Positions 18,441 through 30,683 of a DNA stretch of 64,000 nt are shown in pieces. The translations under genes and the position numbers were made by a program. This DNA comes from Imperialibacter sp040222385 (lineage in GTDB: Bacteria; Bacteroidota; Bacteroidia; Cytophagales; Cyclobacteriaceae). The first letter of the stretch is position 1. Every line of letters starts with the position of its first letter. The stretch lies in the NCBI RefSeq assembly GCF_040222385.1, contig NZ_JAVKDF010000023.1, positions 124,001 through 188,000 on the forward strand, in the 5' to 3' direction. Under the pieces are notes generated by a model. The model did no database searches. It saw nothing but the letters and a program-made list of their open reading frames with translations, and had not been told where the DNA came from.

Positions 18441-19886
18441 GTGGACACTAGCAAACTTATAAGAACAGAATCCTATGTAAATGGCCAATGGGTGAAGGCT
18501 GCCAGCGGAAAGACTTTTGATGTGATCAACCCGGCAACAGGCGAGGTGCTGGCTGCCGTGACAGACATGGGGCGTGAGGATACACGCAGGGCCATTGAAG
18601 CAGCCAATTCAGCATGGCCCGCTTATCGGGATCTCACAGCTAAAGAACGGTCAGCGCTGTTACGCAAATGGTTTAACCTCATTTTGGAAAACAGGGATGA
18701 GCTAGCCAAACTAATGACCCTCGAATGTGGGAAAGTATTGAACGAGAGCCTCGGCGAGGTGACTTACGGAGCCGGTTTTGTTGAGTGGTTTGCAGAAGAG
18801 GCTAAGCGCACTTATGGTGATGTGATCCCTGCCAATAGCAACGACAGGAGAATTGTCGTCATCAAGCAATCGATCGGTGTAGCAGCTGCCATCACTCCAT
18901 GGAATTTTCCGCTTGCTATGATCACGAGAAAAGTTGGTCCTGCCCTGGCGGCGGGCAGCCCGGTAGTAGTGAAACCGCCAACTGAGACTCCGCTTACCGC
19001 CCTGGCCATTTCTCACCTCGCCGAACTGGCAGGCTTTCCTCCGGGCGTATACAACACGGTTACAACGTCGGACAACAGCGAAGTAGGCAAGGAGCTATGT
19101 GAAAATAAGAAGGTACGAAAGCTGTCATTCACTGGCTCCACTGCCGTAGGCAAGGTGCTCATGAGCCAAAGCGCTTCGACCCTTAAAAAGCTTTCGCTGG
19201 AACTCGGTGGTAATGCGGCTTTTATTGTTTTTGATGATGCCGACATTGATGAAGCAGTGAAAGGGGCTATGGCGTCCAAGTTTCGGAACAGCGGCCAAAC
19301 CTGTGTTTGTGTCAACCGGCTTATAGTGCAGGAGGGTGTTTACGATGAGTTTGTGGAGAAATTTTCAAAGGCTGTGGCAGCGCTGAAGGTAGGCAATGGC
19401 ATGGAGGAAGGCGCTGAGATTGGGCCACTCATCAATGAAAAAGGGCTGGCTAAGGTAAAAAATCATTTGGACGACGCCCTGGCCAAAGGAGGTAAAGTAG
19501 TAGTTGGGGGCAAGGCATTGGAGGGCTTGTATTTTGAGCCCACCGTCCTTGCCGAAGCCTCTCAGGAGATGATCATTTCCCGGGAGGAGGTGTTTGGCCC
19601 GGTAGCTCCTGTGTTCAGGTTCAAGACAGAAGAAGAAGCCATCCGGATCGCAAATGATACCGATTTTGGTCTTGCATCATATTTCTACAGCCGGGATGTT
19701 GGCAGATGCTGGCGGGTAGCTGAAGCCTTGGAAACGGGTATGGTGGGCATTAATGAAGGTATGATATCCACCGAAGTGGCACCTTTCGGCGGAGTGAAAC
19801 AATCAGGTATTGGCAGAGAAGGGTCCAAGTACGGCATGGACTACTTTATGGAGATCAAATACCTGTGCTTTGGTGGCCTTAAATAA
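18441..19886 (+). CDS. NAD(P)-dependent aldehyde dehydrogenase, succinate-semialdehyde dehydrogenase-like
   Basis: The enzyme oxidises an aldehyde to its acid. The 481-residue chain has the full ALDH core: the cofactor/oxyanion segment TPWNFPLAMITRKVGPALAAG, general base Glu254 in LELGGN, and catalytic Cys288 in GQTCVCVNR. The second Cys at 290 gives the C-x-C pattern of GabD-type enzymes. The start is GTG, chosen because it matches the family N-terminus (SYVNGQW follows). GabD-like sequences also act on glycolaldehyde and related short aldehydes, so the substrate should be read from context: ADH upstream, malate synthase 28 bases downstream. Confidence 0.92.
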   Translation: MDTSKLIRTESYVNGQWVKAASGKTFDVINPATGEVLAAVTDMGREDTRRAIEAANSAWPAYRDLTAKERSALLRKWFNLILENRDELAKLMTLECGKVLNESLGEVTYGAGFVEWFAEEAKRTYGDVIPANSNDRRIVVIKQSIGVAAAITPWNFPLAMITRKVGPALAAGSPVVVKPPTETPLTALAISHLAELAGFPPGVYNTVTTSDNSEVGKELCENKKVRKLSFTGSTAVGKVLMSQSASTLKKLSLELGGNAAFIVFDDADIDEAVKGAMASKFRNSGQTCVCVNRLIVQEGVYDEFVEKFSKAVAALKVGNGMEEGAEIGPLINEKGLAKVKNHLDDALAKGGKVVVGGKALEGLYFEPTVLAEASQEMIISREEVFGPVAPVFRFKTEEEAIRIANDTDFGLASYFYSRDVGRCWRVAEALETGMVGINEGMISTEVAPFGGVKQSGIGREGSKYGMDYFMEIKYLCFGGLK

Positions 19887-19913
19887 GTATAAGAAAGTTA
19901 AGTAAAGCGGAAA

Positions 19914-21518
19914 ATGAAAACATCAAAAATAGATATACCAGGAGTAAAGATAAACGGAGCAATGTCGAATGGATATTACTCCGTTCTGACCCCCGAGGCC
20001 ATTGAGTTTGTAGTGTCGCTGCATCGTAGCTTTAACAAAAGAAGAACCCAGCTTTTGCAAGCCAGAGGAGTAAGACAAAAGATTATTGATGGAGGTCAAC
20101 TGCCTGACTTTCTTGAGGAGACCAAACGGATACGTGAGGGAAACTGGCAGGTAGCACCCATTCCGGCCGACCTACAGGACAGAAGAACGGAAATTACTGG
20201 CCCCGTCGACCGGAAAATGGTGATCAATGCCCTCAACTCCGGTGCGAAGGTGTTCATGGCCGACTTCGAAGATGCTAACTCGCCCACGTGGGAAAATTGC
20301 ATCGATGGTCAGGTCAATCTAAAAGATGCCATCTTGAGGGAAATAGACTTTACAGCGCCGAATGGCAAACTTTATGCACTGAAGAAGGAGATTGCTACAC
20401 TTGTAGTCAGACCCAGGGGCTGGCACCTGACCGAGAAGCATGTTGAAGTAGACGGAGAGCCTTTGTCGGCGTCACTGTTCGACTTTGGGCTTTACTTTTT
20501 TCACAATGCTCACTCCCTTATCGAAAAGGGGTCTGGGCCCTATTATTACCTTCCTAAGCTGGAAAGTCATCTTGAGGCACGTTTATGGAACGATGTTTTT
20601 GTTAAGGCCCAGCAATTGCTCGGTATTCCCCAGGCAACCATAAAGGCCACTGTGTTGGTGGAAACTATTTTGGCTAGCTTCGAGATGGAGGAAATACTGT
20701 ATGAATTGAAGGATCATATTGCTGGAATGAACGCAGGTCGTTGGGATTATATATTCAGCAGTATCAAAAAATTAAGGCATCACAAGGCATATATCTTACC
20801 AGATCGTGCTCAGATCACAATGGGGGTGCATTTCATGAAATCCTACGCTGAGCTTTTGGTGAAGACCTGTCACAAACGGGGTGCCCATGCCATTGGAGGC
20901 ATGTCTGCTTTTATTCCGTCAAAGGATGAGGCAGCAAACAACCTTGCTTTCCAAAAAGTACATCAGGACAAGAAGAATGAAGCCAGCCAGGGCTACGATG
21001 GTACCTGGGTGGCCCACCCATTTCTGGTGCCTGCGGCCATGGAGGAGTTTGATGCGGTTCTAAAAACGAAGCCACATCAGAAAAATGTCATGAGAGACGA
21101 CGTAAAGGTGGGAAGGGACGATCTTTTGAACCTGAATATTGAAGGCGGAAAGATCACTGAAAATGGCTTGCGCTTAAACATCAACGTGGGAATCCTTTAT
21201 ATCGAGTCATGGCTTCAGGGTACTGGTGCCGCTGCTCTGTACAATCTGATGGAAGACGCTGCTACAGCAGAAATATCGAGGGCTCAGGTATGGCAGTGGC
21301 TGCATAGCGATGGAGTATCACTTGATGATGGCAGGAGTGTGGATCTTAGCTTGTACCAGACACTTTTTGATGCCGAAAAAGCCAATGCGGCGCTACTTCT
21401 CGGTGAAGAAAGGGTCGCCACCGGCAAACTGCAAATAGCTGCCGACTTGTTCGACAAACTGGTGAGAGAGGAGGACTTTAAAGACTTTCTTACCCTTGAT
21501 GCCTACCAATTGTTGTGA
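19914..21518 (+). CDS. aceB: Malate synthase A
   Basis: Malate synthase condenses glyoxylate with acetyl-CoA to give malate. The 534-residue length matches the A isoform. Family segments are clear: KVFMADFEDANSPTWEN near residues 118-134 (acidic magnesium-site region), LVVRPRGWHLTEKH with the glyoxylate-binding Arg, and YLPKLESHLEARLWNDVF. The C-terminal catalytic region includes ESWLQGTGAAALYNLMEDAATAEISR (cited in part). No isocitrate lyase gene lies in the window, so glyoxylate may come from another source here. It starts 28 bases after the ALDH gene and precedes an LctP-type permease. Confidence 0.96.
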   Translation: MKTSKIDIPGVKINGAMSNGYYSVLTPEAIEFVVSLHRSFNKRRTQLLQARGVRQKIIDGGQLPDFLEETKRIREGNWQVAPIPADLQDRRTEITGPVDRKMVINALNSGAKVFMADFEDANSPTWENCIDGQVNLKDAILREIDFTAPNGKLYALKKEIATLVVRPRGWHLTEKHVEVDGEPLSASLFDFGLYFFHNAHSLIEKGSGPYYYLPKLESHLEARLWNDVFVKAQQLLGIPQATIKATVLVETILASFEMEEILYELKDHIAGMNAGRWDYIFSSIKKLRHHKAYILPDRAQITMGVHFMKSYAELLVKTCHKRGAHAIGGMSAFIPSKDEAANNLAFQKVHQDKKNEASQGYDGTWVAHPFLVPAAMEEFDAVLKTKPHQKNVMRDDVKVGRDDLLNLNIEGGKITENGLRLNINVGILYIESWLQGTGAAALYNLMEDAATAEISRAQVWQWLHSDGVSLDDGRSVDLSLYQTLFDAEKANAALLLGEERVATGKLQIAADLFDKLVREEDFKDFLTLDAYQLL

Positions 21519-21638
21519 GCGGCTGGTTAAACATTTTGAATTGATCTATCTTCAAATCAGGCACTTGAATTGAGTATTCAAAGCATGCTTGTGCCTTTTC
21601 GGTAAGCCCGCTGGGGCGACTTTATAAACACCATACCT

Positions 21639-23336
21639 ATGTCTTTGTCACTACTTTCATTTCTTGCGCTTTTTCCCATTCTGGTTGTCGCTATCATGTT
21701 GGCGGGCTTCCGGCTTTCAGCCCGAATTTCGATGCCGATAGGCTTTTTGCTTACAGCAATCGTGGCTTTTCTAGCGTGGGACTTCCCACTGGCTAATATT
21801 CTGGCGTCTACTATCCAAGGACTGTTCATCACCTTCGATATCTTATATATCATCTTTGGTGCCATCCTGATGCTCACATTATTGAACTACTCTGGAGCTA
21901 TCACAGTCATCCGGCGTGGCTTTTCTGACATCAGCACCGACAGGCGGGTGCAAGTGGTGATCATCGTTTGGCTATTTGGGTCGTTCATTGAAGGGGCCGC
22001 AGGATTTGGTACTCCTGCTGCTATTGTGGCGCCGCTGCTGGTGGCCATGGGTTTCCCATCCATGGCGGCTGTCATGCTCGGCATGATGGTGCAAAGCACT
22101 GCTGTTACCTTTGGCGCTGTGGGCACGCCCGTGCTGGTGGGACTACGAGGTGGCCTGCAGGGCGTTGACTTTGAAAGCCAGCTGTCCGCCGCTAATATTA
22201 GTTTCCTCGATTACCTGCACATAGTGACCAGTCAAGTGGTGGTGTTGCACGCCATTGCCGGGGTTTTGATGCCCCTATTTATGATTTGCATGATGACCCG
22301 CTTTTTTGGCGCCAACAAAAGCTGGCGGGAAGGCTTTGCCATGATTCCATTTGCCATCCTCGGCGGATTGGCGTTTACTATTCCTTATATGATCACAGGG
22401 TTTGTGCTGGGGCCGGAGTTTCCTTCCCTGTTTGGATCCCTCGTTGGCCTTGTTATCATAGTGGCAGCTGCCAAAAAAGGATTTCTGATACCAAAAAGTG
22501 GCTGGGACTTCCCCCCTCGGGAGAGCTGGCCTAAACTATGGCTTGGAAGCCTCGAAGTGCAGCCAGACAACAAACTGGAAAAGGCTCCATTTTCGCTGGC
22601 TGTTGCCTGGGCTCCCTATCTGTTGGTGGCGGCGCTTCTGGTACTCAGCCGCCTTCCGCAGCTTCCTTTTAAAGGCATGCTTACCAGCATCGCTGTGAGC
22701 TACAACCAAATTCTGGGTACAGATATTTCAGCCAGCAGCACGCCCTTTTATTTACCGGGCACCATTCTTCTTTTGGCGGGGGTTTTAACGGTTTTGTTGC
22801 ATAAAATGGAGATGAGGAAAGTCAGGCAGGCATTTTCCGACAGCAGTAAAATGATATTAGGTGCAGGCTTCGTGTTGATTTTCACTGTGCCCATGGTGAG
22901 AATTTATATCAATTCAGGGGTTAATCCTGGAAACATCCCCGGAATGCCTATTGTTATGGCCGAGTGGGTGGCCTCCAATGTCGGAAGTATTTACCCGCTA
23001 TTTGCCCCTTCCATTGGTGCGCTGGGAGCCTTCATTGCCGGCAGTAATACTGTCAGTAACCTAATGTTCAGTTTTTTCCAGTTTGGAGTGGCTGAGAGAT
23101 TGTTGATGCCCGGCACGCTTATGGTGGCATTGCAGGCGGTAGGGGCAGCTGCAGGAAACATGATAGCTATTCACAATATTGTGGCGGCGTCAGCTACTGT
23201 GGGGTTTTTAGGGCAGGAAGGTCTCATTTTGAGGAAGACGATCATCCCTACTATTTACTATTTGTTGGTAATTGGAGTTTTAGGGCTGCTGGCTATGAAC
23301 TTCATGGAGATTGCCGACCCGTTGTTTAAACCCTAG
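21639..23336 (+). CDS. L-lactate/glycolate permease (LctP family)
   Basis: LctP-family permeases (LldP, GlcA) import L-lactate, D-lactate and glycolate with protons across the inner membrane. The 565-residue protein has about 12-14 hydrophobic helices and the family signature FIEGAAGFGTPAAIVAPLL near residues 115-135. The C-terminal part includes GALGAFIAGSNTVSNLMFS, also typical. It lies 120 bases downstream of malate synthase on the same strand. In E. coli, glycolate permease and malate synthase G sit together in the glc operon, so glycolate is an attractive substrate here, by analogy only. Confidence 0.92.
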   Translation: MSLSLLSFLALFPILVVAIMLAGFRLSARISMPIGFLLTAIVAFLAWDFPLANILASTIQGLFITFDILYIIFGAILMLTLLNYSGAITVIRRGFSDISTDRRVQVVIIVWLFGSFIEGAAGFGTPAAIVAPLLVAMGFPSMAAVMLGMMVQSTAVTFGAVGTPVLVGLRGGLQGVDFESQLSAANISFLDYLHIVTSQVVVLHAIAGVLMPLFMICMMTRFFGANKSWREGFAMIPFAILGGLAFTIPYMITGFVLGPEFPSLFGSLVGLVIIVAAAKKGFLIPKSGWDFPPRESWPKLWLGSLEVQPDNKLEKAPFSLAVAWAPYLLVAALLVLSRLPQLPFKGMLTSIAVSYNQILGTDISASSTPFYLPGTILLLAGVLTVLLHKMEMRKVRQAFSDSSKMILGAGFVLIFTVPMVRIYINSGVNPGNIPGMPIVMAEWVASNVGSIYPLFAPSIGALGAFIAGSNTVSNLMFSFFQFGVAERLLMPGTLMVALQAVGAAAGNMIAIHNIVAASATVGFLGQEGLILRKTIIPTIYYLLVIGVLGLLAMNFMEIADPLFKP

Positions 23337-23357
23337 ACGTAGCTGGGCAGCGGCTCT

Positions 23358-26129
23358 TTAAAACGAATCGAAGAAGCTTCTCTGTTTGCTAAGCTTCAAA
23401 TCTTGCAGAAGTGACGACTTGGCTCTCAAAGTTACAGAGTAGGATGTGAATCGGCCAAAGGGTGTCCAGTCGACGGAAAGCTCCCAGCAGTGGATGTCCC
23501 TTATGATTCCCAACCTTGTTTGCGTTATTTCTTTGTTTTTAAAGTCGTAGCCAGAGCTGAAGGTGATCTTGGTATTTTCGGTGATGGAGGTGTTGCCATT
23601 CATGGTGAACGACTGCGTAACTACTGGGTCAGCAAACCCTGTTTTTCTAAAGTCAACATTGTAACTGAGACGCAAATCCCAGGGGATGTTAAAATCTACA
23701 TATTGATCAGGGTGTGTTCGGATGTAGTCTTTTTCTTCTTCGGTGCCAAACTCACTTTCTTTGTCTTTATTCTGCTCTTTTTGCGCCTTTGGATTAAGGC
23801 TGGTGCTCAGCGCAATGCTCGCATTGCTTAAGTTTCCCAATCCCTGGCCGTGATTCCAGGTGAATTCGTCTACTTTGGTTTGATAAACTGTTCTGGCTCC
23901 TGTTGAGCTTGTTGTTGAGCTGTCGAGCACATACAAATAGGGATCAAGCGTCATTCTATAGTTGATATCCAGCTTGTTGAACAGCAGAGTTCTCGTTGTG
24001 AAGCCTATTGTGCTCAAATTAAAGGAATCGGCCAGCAGGTTATAACCGGAGCTGATTGAAAGGTTGTCGAGCAGTTTCACTTTTTTGAACTCCTGGGTGC
24101 TGTCCTTTCTGTCTCTCACTTTCATCTCAAAGTTGTTGTTAAGCGAAAAACCGATGCTGCCTGATTTCCCCAGGCCGGGCCCGCCAAACACAAACCCGTC
24201 GTATTTCGAATACAACTTCGTCCTTCCCAGCGAGTCATTTTGGACGTTTTGATAGATGCCATACTTCTCTTCTGAAAAGTCGGGAGAGTAGGAGAGAGAG
24301 ATAGTAGGTGTAATCACATGTCGAATGGCTTCCACTTTTTCGCCTTTCACGAACACCATGCCATAGAGTCTGGTGGAAAAACCTGTTCCGAAACTATAAG
24401 ATCCGGCCCGGCTAAAGCCACGGATCGTGTCAGCCACTACCTCTTTTTGCTCATCATCCCACCGCCGGTTGAGCTCTTTCAGGTACCACCATTCGGTATA
24501 GTTAAAGCTGGGGCTGACGCTGATAAATTTGAATACGTTGAATGTGGTTGAAATAGGCACCGAATGCCGCCCTCCGTTTTTGGAGTTGCGAAGCATGCTG
24601 GGCAGATTGTCGGAGTTGACGGGCAGGTACTGTTCCGATCCCTCTACCGTGGGACTGTAGTTTGGGTTGGTGTTGTTGAATTCGTTTTTAAGGCTAAAGT
24701 TGTGTGAAACACTCAACTTATCGAGCACAGAGGCATTTCCGGAGGTAATCCAGGCCAGTGGAAAAAACCGGTTGGTGTTCAGCGTAAACTCTGGCGCCGA
24801 AATGGTCATCGATTTGGTTTGCACGTTCTGGCTCTGCCTGAAGTTGAGCGAGGCATTGAACGGTGTGCCTGTGAACGTTTTGCTCATACTCACACTGGAG
24901 TTGAACTGCGCATTGGTATTGAACTGCACACTCTGGTAGTTATTTTGGCTATAGGTGGAGCTACCAGCGTTCACTGACGACGAAATCCGGAAAGTACCTT
25001 TTGTTTCTGGAGTGTGGCTCCACCTGATCCAGTAGTCTTTGGTCGACAGGCTGTCTTCTTCCTTTTCTCCCTTATTCCTGTTGAACGACAGGTTCATATT
25101 GCCATTGAATGCATAACGTTTTTTGTAGCGGAAGTCAGAGGTAGCACCGTAACTGCCTTTAGAAAACACCTGAGCGGTGAGCGCAAGATCCATGTAGTCG
25201 TTGATGGCGAAGTAGTAGCCGCCGTCTTTTAAAAAGAAGCCCCTCCGTCGCTCTTCACCGTACTTGGGCACCAGCACGCCTGACACTTTCTTTTTCGGCT
25301 GCGGAAACATGCCAAAAGCAAAACCCAGGGGTGTTGGGATGGACCTGAAATGAAGATTGAAAGGCCCTGATACCACCTTATTGCCTGGGATCACTTTCAG
25401 CTTGCTGGAGGCTATATGAAAGTGGGGATCTTCTAAGTTGCAGGTGGTGTATTTGGCATTCCTGATAAAAAGCTCGCTGCTGGCATTCATCTTTACCTTT
25501 TCACCATGCATATAGGCATCGCCTTGCTGGGTGACAATCCCGTTCACAAGCGCCTTCCTGGTTTTGAAGTTGTAAGTCATGTCCTGAGCATTGTAGCTCT
25601 CATCACCCTCTGTGAATACCGGCACACCAACTTTCTTTCCCAAGGAATCTGTTGTATAGTTGGCTTTGATCGTATTGGTAGGCCAGTCAATGTCTATCCT
25701 GTTTCCCTGAAGCTCGATTTTGCCGTAATTGATTTTGCCCTCACCATAAAGCATCACTCTTTGTGTGTTTACGTCCAAAAAAATGGAATCTGCTGCCTCG
25801 TATTTAATAGCAGTTTCGATATCGCTTTTAGGAATTTCTTTGGCCACCTCAGCCGAGTCAGTCCTCAATGTGTCTGCCCCTAACTGCTTGTTAACCAGTG
25901 AGTCGATATCCAGATTTTGAAAGAAATCACTCCCTGGCAAACTCAATGTGTCGCTGCCCAAAAACCGTTGCTCTGGTTTGGGCACCAGTGTATCTCCTTT
26001 CAAAATGGGGAGTTGCTCTTCGATAGCTATGCTATCTTGTCCCGATTTCTGGCCTAAATTTTGCCCATGCCCCCATGTGGATATAATGATGCCGATAGCA
26101 AGTAGTAAGGCATTTTTTATTGAGAGCAT
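23358..26129 (-). CDS. lptD: LptD-like LPS-assembly outer-membrane protein
   Basis: LptD forms the outer-membrane barrel that delivers lipopolysaccharide to the cell surface. The 923-residue protein starts with a signal peptide (ALLLAIGIIISTWGHGQ). An OstA/LptA-like beta-jellyroll region follows near residues 105-225 (VMLYGEGKINYGKIELQGNRI, then DAYMHGEKVKMNAS). A long beta-barrel with alternating strands makes up the remainder. Bacteroidota LptD homologues diverge strongly from the E. coli protein, which is the reason for some reserve. The gene is divergent from an amidase/MCE pair, forming an envelope-biogenesis neighbourhood. Confidence 0.85.
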   Translation of the reverse strand: MLSIKNALLLAIGIIISTWGHGQNLGQKSGQDSIAIEEQLPILKGDTLVPKPEQRFLGSDTLSLPGSDFFQNLDIDSLVNKQLGADTLRTDSAEVAKEIPKSDIETAIKYEAADSIFLDVNTQRVMLYGEGKINYGKIELQGNRIDIDWPTNTIKANYTTDSLGKKVGVPVFTEGDESYNAQDMTYNFKTRKALVNGIVTQQGDAYMHGEKVKMNASSELFIRNAKYTTCNLEDPHFHIASSKLKVIPGNKVVSGPFNLHFRSIPTPLGFAFGMFPQPKKKVSGVLVPKYGEERRRGFFLKDGGYYFAINDYMDLALTAQVFSKGSYGATSDFRYKKRYAFNGNMNLSFNRNKGEKEEDSLSTKDYWIRWSHTPETKGTFRISSSVNAGSSTYSQNNYQSVQFNTNAQFNSSVSMSKTFTGTPFNASLNFRQSQNVQTKSMTISAPEFTLNTNRFFPLAWITSGNASVLDKLSVSHNFSLKNEFNNTNPNYSPTVEGSEQYLPVNSDNLPSMLRNSKNGGRHSVPISTTFNVFKFISVSPSFNYTEWWYLKELNRRWDDEQKEVVADTIRGFSRAGSYSFGTGFSTRLYGMVFVKGEKVEAIRHVITPTISLSYSPDFSEEKYGIYQNVQNDSLGRTKLYSKYDGFVFGGPGLGKSGSIGFSLNNNFEMKVRDRKDSTQEFKKVKLLDNLSISSGYNLLADSFNLSTIGFTTRTLLFNKLDINYRMTLDPYLYVLDSSTTSSTGARTVYQTKVDEFTWNHGQGLGNLSNASIALSTSLNPKAQKEQNKDKESEFGTEEEKDYIRTHPDQYVDFNIPWDLRLSYNVDFRKTGFADPVVTQSFTMNGNTSITENTKITFSSGYDFKNKEITQTRLGIIRDIHCWELSVDWTPFGRFTSYSVTLRAKSSLLQDLKLSKQRSFFDSF

Positions 26130-26205
26130 TTAAAATTGGGACAATTAAGAAATGGTTATTTGAAATGAACGACCAGATTTCAGTTTCTGATAAAAATTTT
26201 CAATT

Positions 26206-27027
<822 letters not shown>

Positions 27028-27037
27028 ACCAGACTAC

Positions 27038-27991
27038 GTGAGATTTTCTAAAGAATTTAAAGTAGGCTTATTTACTATTGTATCTGGAGCACTGCTATAC
27101 TACGGCTTCAATTTTTTGAAGGGAACCGACTTTTTTTCCAACACCAGCAAGTACTATGCACTTTACGAGACCATTGATGGCTTGAAAGTAGCTAACTCGG
27201 TCATAGTCAATGGTTATTCTGTTGGAAGGATCAGTAGAATCCGCATCCTGCAGGACAGGGATAATCAGGTTTTGGTAGAAATGACCATCGATGAGGATAT
27301 TATTCTGACCGACTCTACACGGGCAAAGCTGTACAATGTCGACTTTCTCGGGAGCAAGGCCATAGAGCTTAGCATCGACGATGTAGGAATGCCAATAGAG
27401 GACGGTGACACCCTTATTTCCGAAATCGACAAAGGCATTACCGATTTTCTGAAGGAGAGTGCCGCACCGGTTGCCGACAACCTTGGGATTACAATAAGAA
27501 GAATTAATGAAATACTTCTTGGGCTTCAGGGTAGCGGCGAAAAGATCAATAGTACTATTGGTGAGCTTCAGGTGATGGCCCACCAGGTGAATGGTATTAT
27601 TGGCGAGAATAAGGAAGAACTCAACAATGTCATGATTTCGTTTCAGGAACTGGCTGCTCAGCTTAGCCAAACCATTAAGCGGATTGACCCAATTTTAGTC
27701 AACGCCAATGGAGCGATTGAAAAAGTAAATGCGCTGGAGCTACAGGCTACCCTGGATGAGACGCAGGAGCTCCTTTCGCATGTCAATACCACACTCGACA
27801 TGTTCAATAAAGGTGAGGGCACAGTGGGAAGATTGCTGAAAGAAGACTCGATCTATTCTAATCTGAACAAAACCATCGAGGACCTTGACAGCCTGGTAGT
27901 TCATATCAATGCATATCCTAAGCATTTTTTTGCTCCGCTGGGCAAAAGCAGGAAGAAAATCGAAAAAGACCTGGCGAGGGACAAAAATTGA
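27038..27991 (+). CDS. MCE/MlaD-family substrate-binding protein
   Basis: MlaD-type proteins form periplasmic rings that pass phospholipids between the membranes with an ABC transporter. The 317-residue protein has one N-terminal membrane helix (VGLFTIVSGALLYYGFNFL, about residues 8-26). The MCE domain covers about 36-115 (LYETIDGLKVANSVIVNGYSVGR, cited in part). A long helical coiled-coil tail follows. The start is GTG, 10 bases after the amidase stop. No MlaE or MlaF gene lies nearby, so the transporter partners are elsewhere. Confidence 0.9.
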   Translation: MRFSKEFKVGLFTIVSGALLYYGFNFLKGTDFFSNTSKYYALYETIDGLKVANSVIVNGYSVGRISRIRILQDRDNQVLVEMTIDEDIILTDSTRAKLYNVDFLGSKAIELSIDDVGMPIEDGDTLISEIDKGITDFLKESAAPVADNLGITIRRINEILLGLQGSGEKINSTIGELQVMAHQVNGIIGENKEELNNVMISFQELAAQLSQTIKRIDPILVNANGAIEKVNALELQATLDETQELLSHVNTTLDMFNKGEGTVGRLLKEDSIYSNLNKTIEDLDSLVVHINAYPKHFFAPLGKSRKKIEKDLARDKN

Positions 27992-28071
27992 TCCTTTTGA
28001 GGTAATTTGGGTTTCATCTGAGCCGATGCGAAGGAGGCACGTCAGAATTAGCTATTAACCCAAAAGCTTAT

Positions 28072-29712
<1,641 letters not shown>

Positions 29713-29822
29713 CAGGCGTTAAGGGGCATGCATTAATTTGAAACTCTCTTTTGATTCTTATTTTTTTGAGGCATTTTGACGAGGTATTTCTCCATTAACA
29801 GAACTAAAGTTATTCAGTATAA

Positions 29823-30683
29823 ATGGGTGTAGAGGTGATCAATGAGGGAGAGCTAAAAGCTTTGGTGTCGCTGCTCGACGACGACGACACAGAGGTGAGC
29901 ACTCATGTGGAGGGCAAAATAATGTCGCTTGGCACGACCATTATTCCGTTTTTGGAAGGAGAATGGGAAAAAAGCTTCAATCCTACCGTTCAGCGAAGGT
30001 TGGAGGACATGATTCATACGCTGCAGTTCGATCTTTTGCAGGAGCGGTTGAAGGCGTGGATGGATGAGAGGGAAGACAACCTGCTTGAAGGCTTGTGGTT
30101 GATTGCGACTTACCAATACCCCGATCTGGAGCTCAGCAAGCTGGTAAGAGACTTTGAACAGCTTTTTGTGGACGTTTGGACGGAGCACAACCCTGAGTTG
30201 AGTCCGTTTGACCAGGTGAAGATGTTGAACAGTGCCATCTTCGGAAAACTGAAGTTCAGCGCCAATACCAAGCATTTTCATTCACCCGCCAACTCCATGA
30301 TTAATACGGTGCTGGAGTCAAGAAAAGGCAATCCGATCTCTTTGTGCGTGGTTTATATGCTGATAGCCCAGAAGCTCGATATGCCTGTGAAAGGCGTGAA
30401 CCTCCCCAATCTGTTTATACTTACTCATAAAACTGAGAAGCTTCAGTTTTACATCAATGTATTCAACAAAGGGTTAGTTTTCAGTAAAGAGGACATCAAC
30501 AACTATATTGAGCATTTACACCTCGTTCCTCAGGAATCTTACTATCAGCCGTGCTCTAACCTCGAAATCATAAGGCGTATCATGAGAAACCTGATCGTTT
30601 CTTTCGATAAGCTGGGTGACTACCACCGCACCGATGAAATAAAGATACTGTTGAAGGTGCTGGGTGATGAGGAGATTTATTGA
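29823..30683 (+). CDS. SirB1-family transglutaminase-like protein
   Basis: SirB1 proteins carry a transglutaminase-like fold; their role is unclear. The signature lies near residues 155-200: SMINTVLESRKGNPISLCVVYMLIAQ (cited in part) with Cys in the position of the transglutaminase nucleophile, followed by GVNLPNLFILTH with the His. The N-terminal 110 residues are helical and may form a HEAT-like region. At 286 residues the length is normal. Its 3' end overlaps the convergent redoxin gene by 7 bases. Confidence 0.8.
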   Translation: MGVEVINEGELKALVSLLDDDDTEVSTHVEGKIMSLGTTIIPFLEGEWEKSFNPTVQRRLEDMIHTLQFDLLQERLKAWMDEREDNLLEGLWLIATYQYPDLELSKLVRDFEQLFVDVWTEHNPELSPFDQVKMLNSAIFGKLKFSANTKHFHSPANSMINTVLESRKGNPISLCVVYMLIAQKLDMPVKGVNLPNLFILTHKTEKLQFYINVFNKGLVFSKEDINNYIEHLHLVPQESYYQPCSNLEIIRRIMRNLIVSFDKLGDYHRTDEIKILLKVLGDEEIY

